A DNA stretch of 64,000 nt from CAVUEG01 sp963740525. Lineage in GTDB: Bacteria; Actinomycetota; Actinomycetes; Propionibacteriales; Nocardioidaceae. The translations under genes were made by a program, and so were the position numbers. The stretch is from positions 1-64,000 of the forward strand of contig CAVUEG010000007.1 in the NCBI GenBank assembly GCA_963740525.1, given 5' to 3'. Position 1 is the stretch's first letter. Each line of letters begins with the position of its first letter. The notes under the pieces are model-generated. The model was not told the origin of the DNA. It made no database searches and saw only the letters and a list, made by a program, of their open reading frames with translations. This document shows, piece by piece, positions 26,500 to 34,489 of this stretch.

Positions 26500-26734
26500 C
26501 CGGGTAGATCTCGTCGGCCTCGAGGCCGTGTGCCTCGCGGTGCACCCGCGCGGCGGTGTCCGCGTCAGGTGCCTCGACCAGGCAGAAGATCTTGCCGTTC
26601 TTCTCGTCGACCCAGTAGTGCTTGTAGTCGACGCCGTACTGGCTCTGGGTCTCTACATCCTTCGCGTGCGCTCCTGCGACGTCCTCTGCGGAGACGCCGT
26701 CGGTCATGTGGTGGACGTCCATGAACAGTGCCAT
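26483..26734 (-). CDS. DUF4242/SCO4226-type nickel-binding protein
   Basis: This protein of 83 residues is a ferredoxin-like small protein of the DUF4242 family. It starts MALFMDVHHMTDG and carries HAKDVETQSQYGV, YKHYWVDEKNGKIFCLVEAPD and a closing VHREAHGLEADEIYPV. A Streptomyces member of this family (SCO4226) binds nickel; the histidines here would suit that. AGGGAGAG precedes the ATG. It is a single leftward gene. Confidence 0.85.
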   Translation of the reverse strand: MALFMDVHHMTDGVSAEDVAGAHAKDVETQSQYGVDYKHYWVDEKNGKIFCLVEAPDADTAARVHREAHGLEADEIYPVTQGA

Positions 26735-26885
26735 CGTGCTCTCCCTGTGCTCGTGCCCTCGCCGGGTGCCCTGGTGGTGACCGGTTGAACGAGGGGTCCA
26801 CTTGCGAAGGTGCTCCCGGTGCGCGCAGCGGGTCAAGGGGCGAAAGCCGCGACTTCTGGGGGCGAGCGGGCCATGCGCAGACTCC

Positions 26886-27218
26886 TCAGCTGTCGGCCGA
26901 GATGTCCCGCGAGGGCAACCACTCCTCCACCAGCAACCACGCAGGCGGATGACGGGCTGCCAGGTAGACCACTCGGCCCTCCCAGCCCAGGTCACCACGT
27001 CGCCACTCGACCAGGAGGGCGGCCCGCCTCTCGCCCGAGCCGTCGGCGGGGCTCAGGACCCAGCAGTGCCTGGCCGGGCACCCGACATCGTTGCGTGGCT
27101 CCGCGGGAGTCCGGGCGGGCGCGGGAGTGGCTGGTGGTTCGGCTGGTAATGGCTGATAACTCGGCTGGGGGCCGCTCGTGTCCCAGGCGGACGCGTTGCG
27201 ACATCGGGATGCCGCCAC
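26886..27218 (-). CDS. hypothetical protein with conserved C terminus, possibly LexA-controlled
   Basis: This frame of 110 codons starts at a GTG. The C-terminal half, CPARHCWVLSP then AALLVEWRR, LGWEGRVVYL and LLVEEWLP, resembles a short actinobacterial family of unknown role that I recall as RHCWV...LLVEWRR...GRVVY...EAWLP. The N-terminal 40 residues are Pro/Ala-rich and poorly supported; the true start may be in another frame (an ATG frame beginning MNKRGGGIPMSQRVRLG lies just upstream). The LexA box at 27265 lies 47 bases upstream of the start. Confidence 0.5.
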   Translation of the reverse strand: MAASRCRNASAWDTSGPQPSYQPLPAEPPATPAPARTPAEPRNDVGCPARHCWVLSPADGSGERRAALLVEWRRGDLGWEGRVVYLAARHPPAWLLVEEWLPSRDISADS

Positions 27219-27264
27219 CCCGCTTGTTCATCCCGCCGGCCATGGCAGTCATGATGCCACTCGT

Positions 27265-27280
27265 TCGAACAAAGGTTCGA
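27265..27280. promoter_or_regulatory. LexA (SOS) box
   Basis: TCGAACAAAGGTTCGA is an exact match to the actinobacterial SOS-box consensus TCGAAC-N4-GTTCGA; the symmetry extends one G/C pair each side. It lies between the divergent genes at 27218 (minus) and 27354 (plus) and abuts the -35 region for the plus-strand promoter whose -10 is at 27307. Repression by LexA and induction by DNA damage are inferred. Confidence 0.75.
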
Positions 27281-27306
27281 ACGAACCTCCCTCTGTCGAC
27301 GACGGC

Positions 27307-27312
27307 TAGCGT
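27307..27312 (+). promoter_or_regulatory. -10 element for the upstream peptide and VOC gene
   Basis: TAGCGT ends seven bases before the ATG of the ten-codon ORF at 27320, about 27 bases downstream of the LexA box. Confidence 0.45.
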
Positions 27313-27319
27313 GTGGTCG

Positions 27320-27352
27320 ATGGCGAACCCCTACCCGACCGGGAGCCCCTGA
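27320..27352 (+). CDS. ten-codon leader ORF upstream of VOC gene
   Basis: ATG GCG AAC opens a peptide MANPYPTGSP that ends in TGA one base before the VOC ATG. Its start would be leaderless. GGGAG inside it serves as the ribosome binding site for the VOC gene. Translational coupling is likely; a chance ORF cannot be excluded. Confidence 0.35.
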   Translation: MANPYPTGSP

Positions 27353-27353
27353 C

Positions 27354-27755
27354 ATGGCCAGTACGTTCTCCGAGCTGGCCGTCGACTGCGCCGATCCGGT
27401 GGGTCTGGCCGGGTTCTGGTGCGCCGCCCTGGACTACGAGGTGCAGGGCGAGGACGACGGGACGGTCACGATCGGCCCCCGGTCGGATGCGCGTGCCGAG
27501 CGCACCGAGCGAGCCGAGTCCCTTGGCCCGGGCCCACCGACGCTGACCTTCGCCCGGGTTCCCGAGGGCAAGACCGTCAAGAACAGGCTGCACCTCGACC
27601 TCACGCCGACTGACAGGGAGCAGGGGGACGAGGTCCGTCGGCTCCTCGACCTGGGAGCTCGGCACATCGACGTCGGCCAAGGCGAGGAGAGCTGGGTGGT
27701 GCTTGCCGACCCTGAGGGGAACGAGTTCTGCGTCCTGGCCGGGAGCCGTCCCTGA
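27354..27755 (+). CDS. VOC superfamily (glyoxalase-like) protein
   Basis: This protein of 133 residues is of the compact glyoxalase-like subfamily common in actinobacteria: FSELAVDCADPVGLAGFWCAAL opens the first module and VVLADPEGNEFCVL closes the second, with RLHLDLTP in between. Ligand positions are histidine and glutamate. GGGAG precedes the ATG by eight bases. The LexA box upstream would make it damage-inducible, which is unusual for this family. Confidence 0.83.
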   Translation: MASTFSELAVDCADPVGLAGFWCAALDYEVQGEDDGTVTIGPRSDARAERTERAESLGPGPPTLTFARVPEGKTVKNRLHLDLTPTDREQGDEVRRLLDLGARHIDVGQGEESWVVLADPEGNEFCVLAGSRP

Positions 27756-27785
27756 TCACGAGGTGATGGCGGTCGAGGGGGAGGG

Positions 27786-27827
27786 CAGGGAACCACCCCC
27801 GTCGGGGGATGCCGGGGTGGTTCCCTG
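27786..27827. terminator. bidirectional hairpin terminator
   Basis: CAGGGAACCACCCC pairs perfectly with GGGGTGGTTCCCTG over 14 base pairs with a loop of about 14. It lies between convergent genes ending at 27755 and 27951. Confidence 0.75.
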
Positions 27828-27950
27828 TCTTCGCTCCCACAAGGGTGCTTGAGGCAGGGATGCCCCCTGCGCTGACCTCACAAACTCCTGGCTCCTCTGA
27901 GGACTAGACAACCCACCGGTGGGTGCGAGGCCATGTCCCGTGAGCCCGGC

Positions 27951-29132
27951 TCAGGGACCGTCGATCAGCACGCAACGCCCTTGCTGGACGCCGCACCGTA
28001 CTAGTCGGCCGGTACCGCTGCCAGCGCTCTCGACCACGGGGGAGACAAGGTAGTCGTCGTCCTCCCACGCCCAGCCCAGGACGCGGAATCCCCAGCCAAC
28101 CGGAGGCGTCAGCGTGGCTTGGCGGCTGGCGTCGAGCGTCTGCGCCTCGAGCGACGAGGTCGAGGTGACCTCGCCCCCCATCGTGCCCGCCTCGGTCCGC
28201 ACCAACCAGGTGCCGCGGGGGCTGACCACGACATCGTCATGGGTCGGGATCGAGGCGATCCGCGTGACGACGCCAGAGTCCGAGATCTCGGCGAGGTACG
28301 GGTCTCCTTGAGTGCCGTCCGTCTGACCCGGCTTGCCGTCGTTGACGATCACCCCGGTCGACGCTGCGCCCAAGATGGTCCGCTCCGGTGCGGTCTGGTT
28401 CAGGTCCACGGTGGCGTTGCCGGCCAGGGGAAGCCACAGCACGCTGGTGTTCGAGCCCTGCACGATCACCCTGCCGTCGTCGGTGACGGCCCGGATGCTG
28501 ACTGTGCTGCCGTCCTGGGCGCTGCCGAGGTCGACGGGGACCGAGCCCAGGCTCGTTCCGTCGGCGGTGTCGAAGGCCGAAAGCGTTCCGGTGCCGTTCT
28601 CGGGGCGCAGGTCGGCGACGTACTTCCCGTTCGGTGAGATGACCGGGGGCACGTTGTGTGACCCGGGGATCACGGTCGCCTTCGGCCCGCGACCCCACCA
28701 CCAGGTGTTGTCGGTACTGACCGCGAGCCACCCGTCCGGCCCCGAGGAGACGGACCACCAGCTGCCGGGCACCTTCTGTCCGTCGACGTAGAGGGCCTCG
28801 TCGAGCACGAAGGGGATCGTCGGTGCGCTCGTCGGGATCTTGACGGTCGACACGGTCTCGCTGGGGGACGGTGAAGGTGACTGTGACGGGGTCTGTGAGG
28901 TGGTCGGCGACGGGGACGGGGCCGGCTGCACCTCCTGTCCGTCACGGGTCAGCGCCACCACGCCGACGGCGCCGGCGAGGACCAGCACGACCGAGGCGGC
29001 GACCAGCAGCGGCTGCCAGTGACGGGGGGCGAGGGACGGCTGCTGCGACAGCGGCGGCAGGGCCGGGATGTCCAGGGCGTCGGCCACGTCGTGCAGCTCC
29101 CGACCCAAGGTCTCTTCGATGTCGACGAACAT
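27951..29132 (-). CDS. single-pass membrane protein partnered with SigE-type sigma factor
   Basis: The protein has 393 residues. A cytoplasmic N terminus of about 37 residues (MFVDIEETLGRELHDVAD) is followed by one helix (LLVAASVVLVLAGAVGVVAL), a Pro/Ser/Thr linker rich in PSPS units, and an extracellular domain of repeated beta strands (PDGWLAVSTD, SPNGKYVADLRPE, SPRGTWLVRTE) that looks like a beta propeller. The ATG at 29132 is one base after the sigma-factor stop. The pairing suggests an anti-sigma or sensing partner, but no known anti-sigma domain is recognised. Confidence 0.75.
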   Translation of the reverse strand: MFVDIEETLGRELHDVADALDIPALPPLSQQPSLAPRHWQPLLVAASVVLVLAGAVGVVALTRDGQEVQPAPSPSPTTSQTPSQSPSPSPSETVSTVKIPTSAPTIPFVLDEALYVDGQKVPGSWWSVSSGPDGWLAVSTDNTWWWGRGPKATVIPGSHNVPPVISPNGKYVADLRPENGTGTLSAFDTADGTSLGSVPVDLGSAQDGSTVSIRAVTDDGRVIVQGSNTSVLWLPLAGNATVDLNQTAPERTILGAASTGVIVNDGKPGQTDGTQGDPYLAEISDSGVVTRIASIPTHDDVVVSPRGTWLVRTEAGTMGGEVTSTSSLEAQTLDASRQATLTPPVGWGFRVLGWAWEDDDYLVSPVVESAGSGTGRLVRCGVQQGRCVLIDGP

Positions 29133-29133
29133 G

Positions 29134-29685
29134 TCAGCTCTCCCTTCCGTGCGTGCCGTCAGTAGCGTCGGTGCCGTCAGCACCTGCGGAGCCGAGTGCG
29201 GCTCGCAAGGTCTTGAGGGCGTGGTGGGCGGTGGACTTCACGGTGCCTCTCGAGCAGCCGAGGGCCTCCGCGATCTCCTGCTCGCTCAGGTCTTCGTAGT
29301 AGCGCAGCACGATGACCGCGCGTTGGCGTGGCGGCAGCGACTTCACGTGCGGCCACAGCACCATCCGTTCCTCGGGTCCGCGCGAGGGGACGAGGGCAGG
29401 TTCGGGGGGTGCGTCGGTGAGGAGCTCGAGCCGCCGTGCCTTCGGTCGCCGCTGCGACAGGTAGGTGTTGGTGAGCATCCGGCGGAGGTAGGCCGCCGGC
29501 GAGTCCGAGCCCCTGATGCGGGACCAGGACCGATGCGCCTTCTCCAAGGTGAGCTGGGCGATGTCCTCTGCGTCGGCGTGGTTGCCGGTCAGCAGGTAGG
29601 CGTAGCGGTAGAGAGACGGCCAGCCGACGCCGGCGTACTCCTCGAACGTGGGCACGTCCGCGCTATCCGTCATGGTGTGCATCAT
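29134..29685 (-). CDS. SigE-family RNA polymerase sigma factor
   Basis: This ECF-like sigma factor of 183 residues belongs to the SigE/SigM-like group widespread in actinobacteria. Region 2 is SLYRYAYLLTGNHADAEDIAQLTLEKAHRSW and region 4 is LPPRQRAVIVLRYYEDLSEQEIAEALGCSRGTVKS. The ATG at 29685 has AAGGGGG nine bases upstream; ATG at 29673 is possible. It is co-transcribed with the membrane partner downstream. Confidence 0.87.
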   Translation of the reverse strand: MMHTMTDSADVPTFEEYAGVGWPSLYRYAYLLTGNHADAEDIAQLTLEKAHRSWSRIRGSDSPAAYLRRMLTNTYLSQRRPKARRLELLTDAPPEPALVPSRGPEERMVLWPHVKSLPPRQRAVIVLRYYEDLSEQEIAEALGCSRGTVKSTAHHALKTLRAALGSAGADGTDATDGTHGRES

Positions 29686-29790
29686 CGGGCAGCACCCCCT
29701 TCCAACCTGCTGACTCCCGCAGGCCGCCAAAAGGTTGTGTCCGAGTCATGGAGAGGTTGGCCGACCCTCGCACACCACCCGACGAGACAC

Positions 29791-30369
29791 TCAGGGGAGT
29801 CCGCGTTGGGACTCCTCGGCACGTGCCAGTCGATCGCCGCGGAGTCCGACGCCGTCGGTGTGCCAGAAGGCGTCGTTGTAGACCAAGGGACCGCGCATCC
29901 AGTCCTCGTGCGCGTCCAGCAGCACCACCTGACACGCCGCGTCGGGGATCCGCGGCGAGGGACGCACGAACCCGTGCGTCGAGGCCCGGACGAAGCCGAG
30001 CCTGGCGTAGTAGCCGGGGTCTCCCTCGAGGAAGACCGCGGGTGCGTCCACGACGCGGGCCGCGTCGAGAGCTGCCGCCACCAACGCCCTGCCGACCGCC
30101 TGCCCCTGCCGGTCGGGCGCCACGGCGAGCGGGCTGAGGACCAGGACGTCGACCAGGCGCTCGGGCGCGTCGACCCAGGAGATCGAGAGCATCACGTGGC
30201 CGGAGACCTCACCGTCGTCGGCCACCAAGGAGATGCGCGAGCGTCCGGTGTCCCGGAGCAGGTCCACCAGGTCGGCGACCTCGGTGCCATGGTGGGTGAA
30301 CGCGGCGGTCACCACGCGCCGTACGGCGGCATGGTCGGCGGGGGTCTCGGAGCGGATGGCGAAGTTCAT
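29791..30369 (-). CDS. GNAT acetyltransferase
   Basis: This N-acetyltransferase of 192 residues shows LSPLAVAPDRQGQAVGRALVAAAL, the acetyl-CoA binding loop, and VFLEGDPGYYARLGF, the conserved C-terminal strand-helix. This YARLGF type is close to predicted YhbS-like acetyltransferases. ATG at 30369 (MNFAIRSETPADHAAV) is preferred to the GTG three codons earlier. Confidence 0.82.
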   Translation of the reverse strand: MNFAIRSETPADHAAVRRVVTAAFTHHGTEVADLVDLLRDTGRSRISLVADDGEVSGHVMLSISWVDAPERLVDVLVLSPLAVAPDRQGQAVGRALVAAALDAARVVDAPAVFLEGDPGYYARLGFVRASTHGFVRPSPRIPDAACQVVLLDAHEDWMRGPLVYNDAFWHTDGVGLRGDRLARAEESQRGLP

Positions 30370-30453
30370 CGTGGCCACCGTGTCCGCTTCGGGCGGCGGA
30401 CGCCACCGGTTTTCGGGTCAATTCGGGTGCGGCTCGGCCGCGGCGGATGTTGA

Positions 30454-31374
30454 ATGCCTGTCGTGAACACGCTGTCACTGCCCTCCGGGTTGGTCTCCCG
30501 CGCGCTCTCCGTCCAGGACGCCCGCGCCGTCTTCGAGGTGGCCGCCGTACAGGAGATGCACGACATCGGGAAGGTCGAGATCGAGGCGGCCGACATCGTG
30601 GCCGACTGGCAGCGGCCGAGCTTCGACGTGGGTGCACAGACGATAGGGGTGTTCGACGGCGAGATCCTGGTCGGGTACGGCGAGATCACGAGCCACGACC
30701 GCGGCGACGCGGCGGTGCATCCGTCGTACCGCCGCCGCGGGATCGGTACGGCGATCGCCGGCTGGATGCAGGACGTCGCCCGGGAGCGCGGCGCGAGTGT
30801 CCTCGGCACGCCGGTGCCGGAGGGTTCGCCCGGAGACCGGCTCCTGGAGAAGCTCGGCTACCGGGTCCGCTGGACCAGCTGGGTCCTCGCGTTGCCCGAG
30901 GGACGCGAGATCCAGGAGCGGCCGCTTCCGGACGGGTACACGATCCGGGAGGCGCGGCCCGAGGAGTACCAGGCCGTGCAGGACGTGCTCGAGGACGCGT
31001 TCCTGGAGTGGTCCGTCCGAGAGCGCGAGCCCTACGAGGACTTCCTGGCCACGACCGTCCGGCGTCCGGGCTTCAGCCCCTGGAACTTCCGCGTCGTCGT
31101 CGACGCGTCCGGTCAGGTCCTCGGCACCGCACTGGTGGTCATGGCCGGTGAGCCCGCCACGGAGGCCTACATCGACCGGCTCGCCGTACGCCGCGACCAG
31201 CGTGGCCGGGGTCTCGCGCAGGCGTTGCTCGTCGACTCCTTCGCTCGCGGACGGGAGCACGGCGCGACTCGCTCGGCGCTCTCGACGGACTCGCGCACCG
31301 GGGCGCTGGGCCTTTACCAGAAGGTCGGCATGGAGGTCTCGGACGTCTGGGTCAGCCGAGCCGTCGACCTCTGA
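30454..31374 (+). CDS. tandem GNAT acetyltransferase
   Basis: This protein of 306 residues contains two GNAT domains. The first (about 15-145) has VHPSYRRRGIGTAIAGWMQDVAR; the second (about 160-300) has RLAVRRDQRGRGLAQALLVDSFARGRE and ends with the ALGLYQKVGMEV segment. The architecture resembles mycothiol synthase and other double-GNAT proteins, but mycothiol synthase hallmarks were not identified, so the substrate is open. The gene stands alone. Confidence 0.82.
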   Translation: MPVVNTLSLPSGLVSRALSVQDARAVFEVAAVQEMHDIGKVEIEAADIVADWQRPSFDVGAQTIGVFDGEILVGYGEITSHDRGDAAVHPSYRRRGIGTAIAGWMQDVARERGASVLGTPVPEGSPGDRLLEKLGYRVRWTSWVLALPEGREIQERPLPDGYTIREARPEEYQAVQDVLEDAFLEWSVREREPYEDFLATTVRRPGFSPWNFRVVVDASGQVLGTALVVMAGEPATEAYIDRLAVRRDQRGRGLAQALLVDSFARGREHGATRSALSTDSRTGALGLYQKVGMEVSDVWVSRAVDL

Positions 31375-31496
31375 TCGATACCCTTGACCGGTCGTCCGGA
31401 GGGGGTGCTGCGCCGCTCGGCTGGAGAAATCGCTCCTGCCCATCCAACCGGGCGGGTCATTCCCACGTCTTTCCAGGTGAGGCACAGGAGGACTGG

Positions 31497-32015
31497 ATGA
31501 GTAAGCAGCAACCGACCGACGCGGAGTACTCCGAGTTCGTCGCGGCCGCATGGGGGTCGCTCTACCGCACGGCCTACTTCATGGTCGGCAACCCCACGCT
31601 CGCGGAGGACCTCGTGCAGACCGCCCTGACGAACACCTACGCGTCATGGCACCAGGTGCGGGAACTGGGGGCAGCCCACGCCTATGCGCGCACCGCGGTC
31701 GTGCGCTCCTCGGCGTCGTGGTTCCGCTCGAAGGTCCGGCTGCGTGAGCATGCCACCGAACACCTCCCAGAGACGCCGTACGCACCAGACTTCTCGACCC
31801 GCCCAGCGGTCATCGACGCGCTCCGGCAGCTGCCGCCCCGCCAACGTGCCGTGGTGGTGCTCCGGTTCTACGAGGACCTGAACGTGGCCCAGGTGGCCGA
31901 GACCCTCGGTTGCAGCCAGGGCACCGTGAAGAGCCAGACCTCAGCAGCACTCGGCAAGCTCCGACTTCTACTCGGCGACGCCGTGATCTCCAGCACCGAA
32001 GGAATCCCGTCATGA
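31497..32015 (+). CDS. SigE-family RNA polymerase sigma factor
   Basis: This sigma factor of 172 residues closely resembles the one at 29134: region 2 SLYRTAYFMVGNPTLAEDLVQTALTNTYASW, region 4 LPPRQRAVVVLRFYEDLNVAQVAETLGCSQGTVKS. AGGAGG stands five bases before the ATG. Its stop overlaps the next gene (ATGA), so sigma factor and membrane partner are coupled. The two SigE-type pairs of this window face opposite ways, about 1.8 kb apart. Confidence 0.88.
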   Translation: MSKQQPTDAEYSEFVAAAWGSLYRTAYFMVGNPTLAEDLVQTALTNTYASWHQVRELGAAHAYARTAVVRSSASWFRSKVRLREHATEHLPETPYAPDFSTRPAVIDALRQLPPRQRAVVVLRFYEDLNVAQVAETLGCSQGTVKSQTSAALGKLRLLLGDAVISSTEGIPS

Positions 32016-32869
32016 GCGACAACCTGCAGCAGCTGCTCCGGGAAGCAGCCGACCGGATCGACGTCCCGCCCCCTCCGACCAGCGCGATCCTTGCGGGTGG
32101 GCGTCGGCGCCAAAGCGTGCGGCGGACCCAAGGCTTCCTCGCCGTGGCCGCCTCCGTCGTGGTCGTGGTCGGCGGCGTGGTCGGGGTGAGTCAGCTGCTC
32201 TCCGATGACACCAGTGGCACGGTGCCCGCCCCCGCGGACACCCCCACTCCCTCGGCAACCCTCGCGGGTGGTCCGCTGGACGTGTCCGGCTCGGGTGTCG
32301 GGGAGCAGCCGTTCGGCACCGCCGCCGACGAGGTGGTCGCTGCCGTCACCGCTCGCTTCGGCGAACCGGATCTCAGCGTGGGACCGCAGCGCTACGCCCA
32401 CGTCGCCGGCAGTGACGCGTGGTTCGAAGACGGACAGGACCCGCTCTCGCCGAGCTGGAAGTACCAGGTCACCTCGGTCGCCTGCTGGGACACGCTGTGC
32501 CTGATCTTCGGCGGAGACTCGGCCGGCACGGTGCAGCTGCGCGGCTGGGAGCTCGCGCAGTACCGGCGCTGGGCGGAGCCTGCAACCCCGGAAGACCCGC
32601 AGGCCCCGGACGTCCGGCTGGCGGGGACCGGGATCCGTCTCGGCGACACCTGGAAGCGGCTTCACGCCGCCTACCCGGACACGACCGTCCAAGGTGGCGA
32701 AGGGGCCTCCGTGACGGTCCGGCCGACCCCGTGGGCCGGGGTCTCCGACGGTGTCGGCGCCTGGCGTCTCTCCGGCCAGTGGGACTACAACCACCCGAAC
32801 AAGGCGCCGGCAGGTGCCGTGGTGACCCGGCTGTCCGGTGGCGAAGGGCCGGAGCCCGGCTGCTGCTGA
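32012..32869 (+). CDS. single-pass membrane protein partnered with SigE-type sigma factor
   Basis: This protein of 285 residues has the cytoplasmic N terminus SDNLQQLLREAADRIDVPPPP, a basic patch RRRQSVRRTQ, one helix (FLAVAASVVVVVGGVVGVSQLL) and an extracellular domain. Three cysteines occur late (VACWDTLCLIF and a terminal GCC). The RLGDTWKRLHAAYPD segment resembles small ligand-binding beta domains. A regulatory role for the overlapping sigma factor is inferred. Confidence 0.75.
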   Translation: MSDNLQQLLREAADRIDVPPPPTSAILAGGRRRQSVRRTQGFLAVAASVVVVVGGVVGVSQLLSDDTSGTVPAPADTPTPSATLAGGPLDVSGSGVGEQPFGTAADEVVAAVTARFGEPDLSVGPQRYAHVAGSDAWFEDGQDPLSPSWKYQVTSVACWDTLCLIFGGDSAGTVQLRGWELAQYRRWAEPATPEDPQAPDVRLAGTGIRLGDTWKRLHAAYPDTTVQGGEGASVTVRPTPWAGVSDGVGAWRLSGQWDYNHPNKAPAGAVVTRLSGGEGPEPGCC

Positions 32870-32874
32870 GGCTC

Positions 32875-33270
32875 CTAGCCGCTGGCCTTTCGGATCTGTC
32901 GCCATCCACCTGCCCGGTTGTTGGCGACGATCGCCTGCACCAAGGAGGTGAGCGCCCGGCGGTCGACCGGGTCCCCCTCGTAGATCTGCACGGCTCGGGC
33001 CGTGGCGTTCTCGTGGCCCTGGTTGATGACGCCGTGCGGGTCCGGCACCGTCGGGTCGTACAGGAAGAGGTTCACGTGGTCCTTGGTGGCCAGGAGCGCG
33101 CAGACGTTGCCGCCGAGGATGAAGTAGGGCTGGACCGATCGCTTGATGGTCTCCTCGATCTCCGGGTCCGCCGCCCAGATGATCTCCCGTAGCTCGGTAC
33201 AGACGTGCTGCTGCCAGGCGGGAAGCTCCGCGATGTACGCATCGACCGCCGGGTGGGCCCGATCTGCCAT
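32875..33270 (-). CDS. DUF1801 (YdhG-like) protein
   Basis: This protein of 131 residues is of the DUF1801 family: VDAYIAELPAWQQHVCTELREII, IKRSVQPYFIL, NLFLYDPTVPDP and the closing LTSLVQAIVANNRAGGWR. The fold is known but the biochemical role is not. It converges closely with the membrane-protein gene, five bases between stops. Confidence 0.83.
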   Translation of the reverse strand: MADRAHPAVDAYIAELPAWQQHVCTELREIIWAADPEIEETIKRSVQPYFILGGNVCALLATKDHVNLFLYDPTVPDPHGVINQGHENATARAVQIYEGDPVDRRALTSLVQAIVANNRAGGWRQIRKASG

Positions 33271-33277
33271 GCCCGAC

Positions 33278-33283
33278 ACCCTA
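33278..33283 (-). promoter_or_regulatory. -10 element for DUF1801 gene, probable leaderless start
   Basis: TAGGGT on the minus strand ends seven bases before the ATG at 33270. Confidence 0.45.
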
Positions 33284-33363
33284 CGACCGACGGCCCGCCC
33301 TCAGTAGGGTGAGCAGGGCCAGTGGGTCCACCTCGTCGCAGCGCCCGGGAAGGAGGGTCGGTC

Positions 33364-33759
33364 ATGGCCCGAGAGCTCATCCACACGGATGGCGCGCCGA
33401 GCTCGCCGCTGTATGCCCAGGGAGTCAAGGCGGGCGGGACGATCTACATCTCAGGGATGGTCGGCATCGACCCGGCCACGGGCGAGCTGGCCGGGCCGAC
33501 GGTCCAGGAGCAGACCCGGCAGGCGGTCGCCAACTGTGAGCGCGTCCTCGTCGCGGGTGGCGGCTCCCTGGACGACGTCGTCGAGGTCGGGGTACTGCTC
33601 ACCGACCCGGAGGACTTCGCCTCCCTCAACGAGGTGTACGCCGAGCTCTTCGCCGTTGACCCGCCGGCTCGCTACGTCGCGAAGCTGGGCGTCTCCCTGC
33701 CCCACGTGCTGGTGTCGGTGCGGATGACCGCGTCGGTGGAGCAGCCGAACGCCGATTGA
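33364..33759 (+). CDS. RidA family protein
   Basis: This protein of 131 residues is of the YjgF/YER057c/UK114 (RidA) family. RidA proteins hydrolyse reactive enamine/imine intermediates formed by PLP enzymes. Visible are YAQGVKAGGTIYISGMVGIDPATGEL, ANCERVLVAGGGSLDDVVEVGVLLTD, and DPPARYVAKLGVSLP. The position of the catalytic arginine of RidA is matched by the DPPARY arginine. GGAAGGAGG precedes the ATG. Confidence 0.88.
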   Translation: MARELIHTDGAPSSPLYAQGVKAGGTIYISGMVGIDPATGELAGPTVQEQTRQAVANCERVLVAGGGSLDDVVEVGVLLTDPEDFASLNEVYAELFAVDPPARYVAKLGVSLPHVLVSVRMTASVEQPNAD

Positions 33760-33763
33760 CGAC

Positions 33764-34489
33764 TCAGCGGCTGACGATGCCGTGCTCGTAGGCGTAGATG
33801 ACCGCATGGACCCGGTCGCGGACGTCCAGCTTCATCAGCACCCGGCTGACGTGGGTCTTCACCGTGGTCTCGGAGACGACGAAGGCGTCAGCGATCTCGC
33901 TGTTGGTCAGGCCACGAGCGATCAGCTCGAGGGTCTCCCGCTCGCGCTGGGTGAGCGTCGCCAGCCGAGGGTCCTCGGTCCCGTTGCCGGCCGAGTGGTT
34001 GATCAGGAACGACTCGATCATCCTGCGGGTGATGGTGGGGGCGAGGAGGGACTCGCCCGAGTGCACGGCGTGGATGCCGGCCACCAGCAGCTCGGGCTGG
34101 ATGTCCTTGAGCAGGAAGCCGCTGGCTCCGGCCTGGAGGGCGTCGTAGACGTAGTCGTCCATGTCGAAGGTGGTCAGCATGATCACCTTCGCGTGGCAGC
34201 GGTCATCGGTGGTCAGCCGACGGGTGGCCTCGACGCCGTCGACATTCGGCATCCGGACGTCCATCAGGACGACGTCGGGTGCGAGCTCCCGGGTGAGCGC
34301 CACCGCCTCCAGCCCGTCGGCGGCCTCACCGACGATCTCGAGGTCGGGCTCGATCTCCAGGACCATCCGGAACCCGCGCCGCACCAGGGCCTGGTCGTCG
34401 GCGATCAGGACACGGGTGACAGCGCTGCTCGGGTCCCTCGGGTCCCTCGGGTCGCTCGGGTCGCTCGCGCCGCTCGTGGACGCGCTCAT
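33764..34489 (-). CDS. NarL/LuxR-type response regulator
   Basis: This response regulator of 241 residues has a receiver domain from TRVLIADDQALVRRGF, the phospho-acceptor aspartate in PDVVLMDVRMP, and the signalling Thr/Lys in LTTF and LLKD. The C-terminal helix-turn-helix is LTQRERETLELIARGLTNSEIADAF followed by SETTVKTHVSRVL. Its ATG overlaps the stop of the histidine kinase (ATGA). The first 24 residues are an extra Ser/Asp/Pro/Arg segment encoded by a short tandem repeat. Confidence 0.9.
   Translation of the reverse strand: MSASTSGASDPSDPRDPRDPSSAVTRVLIADDQALVRRGFRMVLEIEPDLEIVGEAADGLEAVALTRELAPDVVLMDVRMPNVDGVEATRRLTTDDRCHAKVIMLTTFDMDDYVYDALQAGASGFLLKDIQPELLVAGIHAVHSGESLLAPTITRRMIESFLINHSAGNGTEDPRLATLTQRERETLELIARGLTNSEIADAFVVSETTVKTHVSRVLMKLDVRDRVHAVIYAYEHGIVSR
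34431..34466 (-). repeat. four 9-bp tandem repeats inside the response-regulator gene
   Basis: Two GGGTCCCTC and two GGGTCGCTC units follow each other without gaps on the plus strand. Read from the gene they encode SDP/RDP triplets near its N terminus. The unit is a multiple of three, so copy-number change would keep the frame. Confidence 0.85.
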
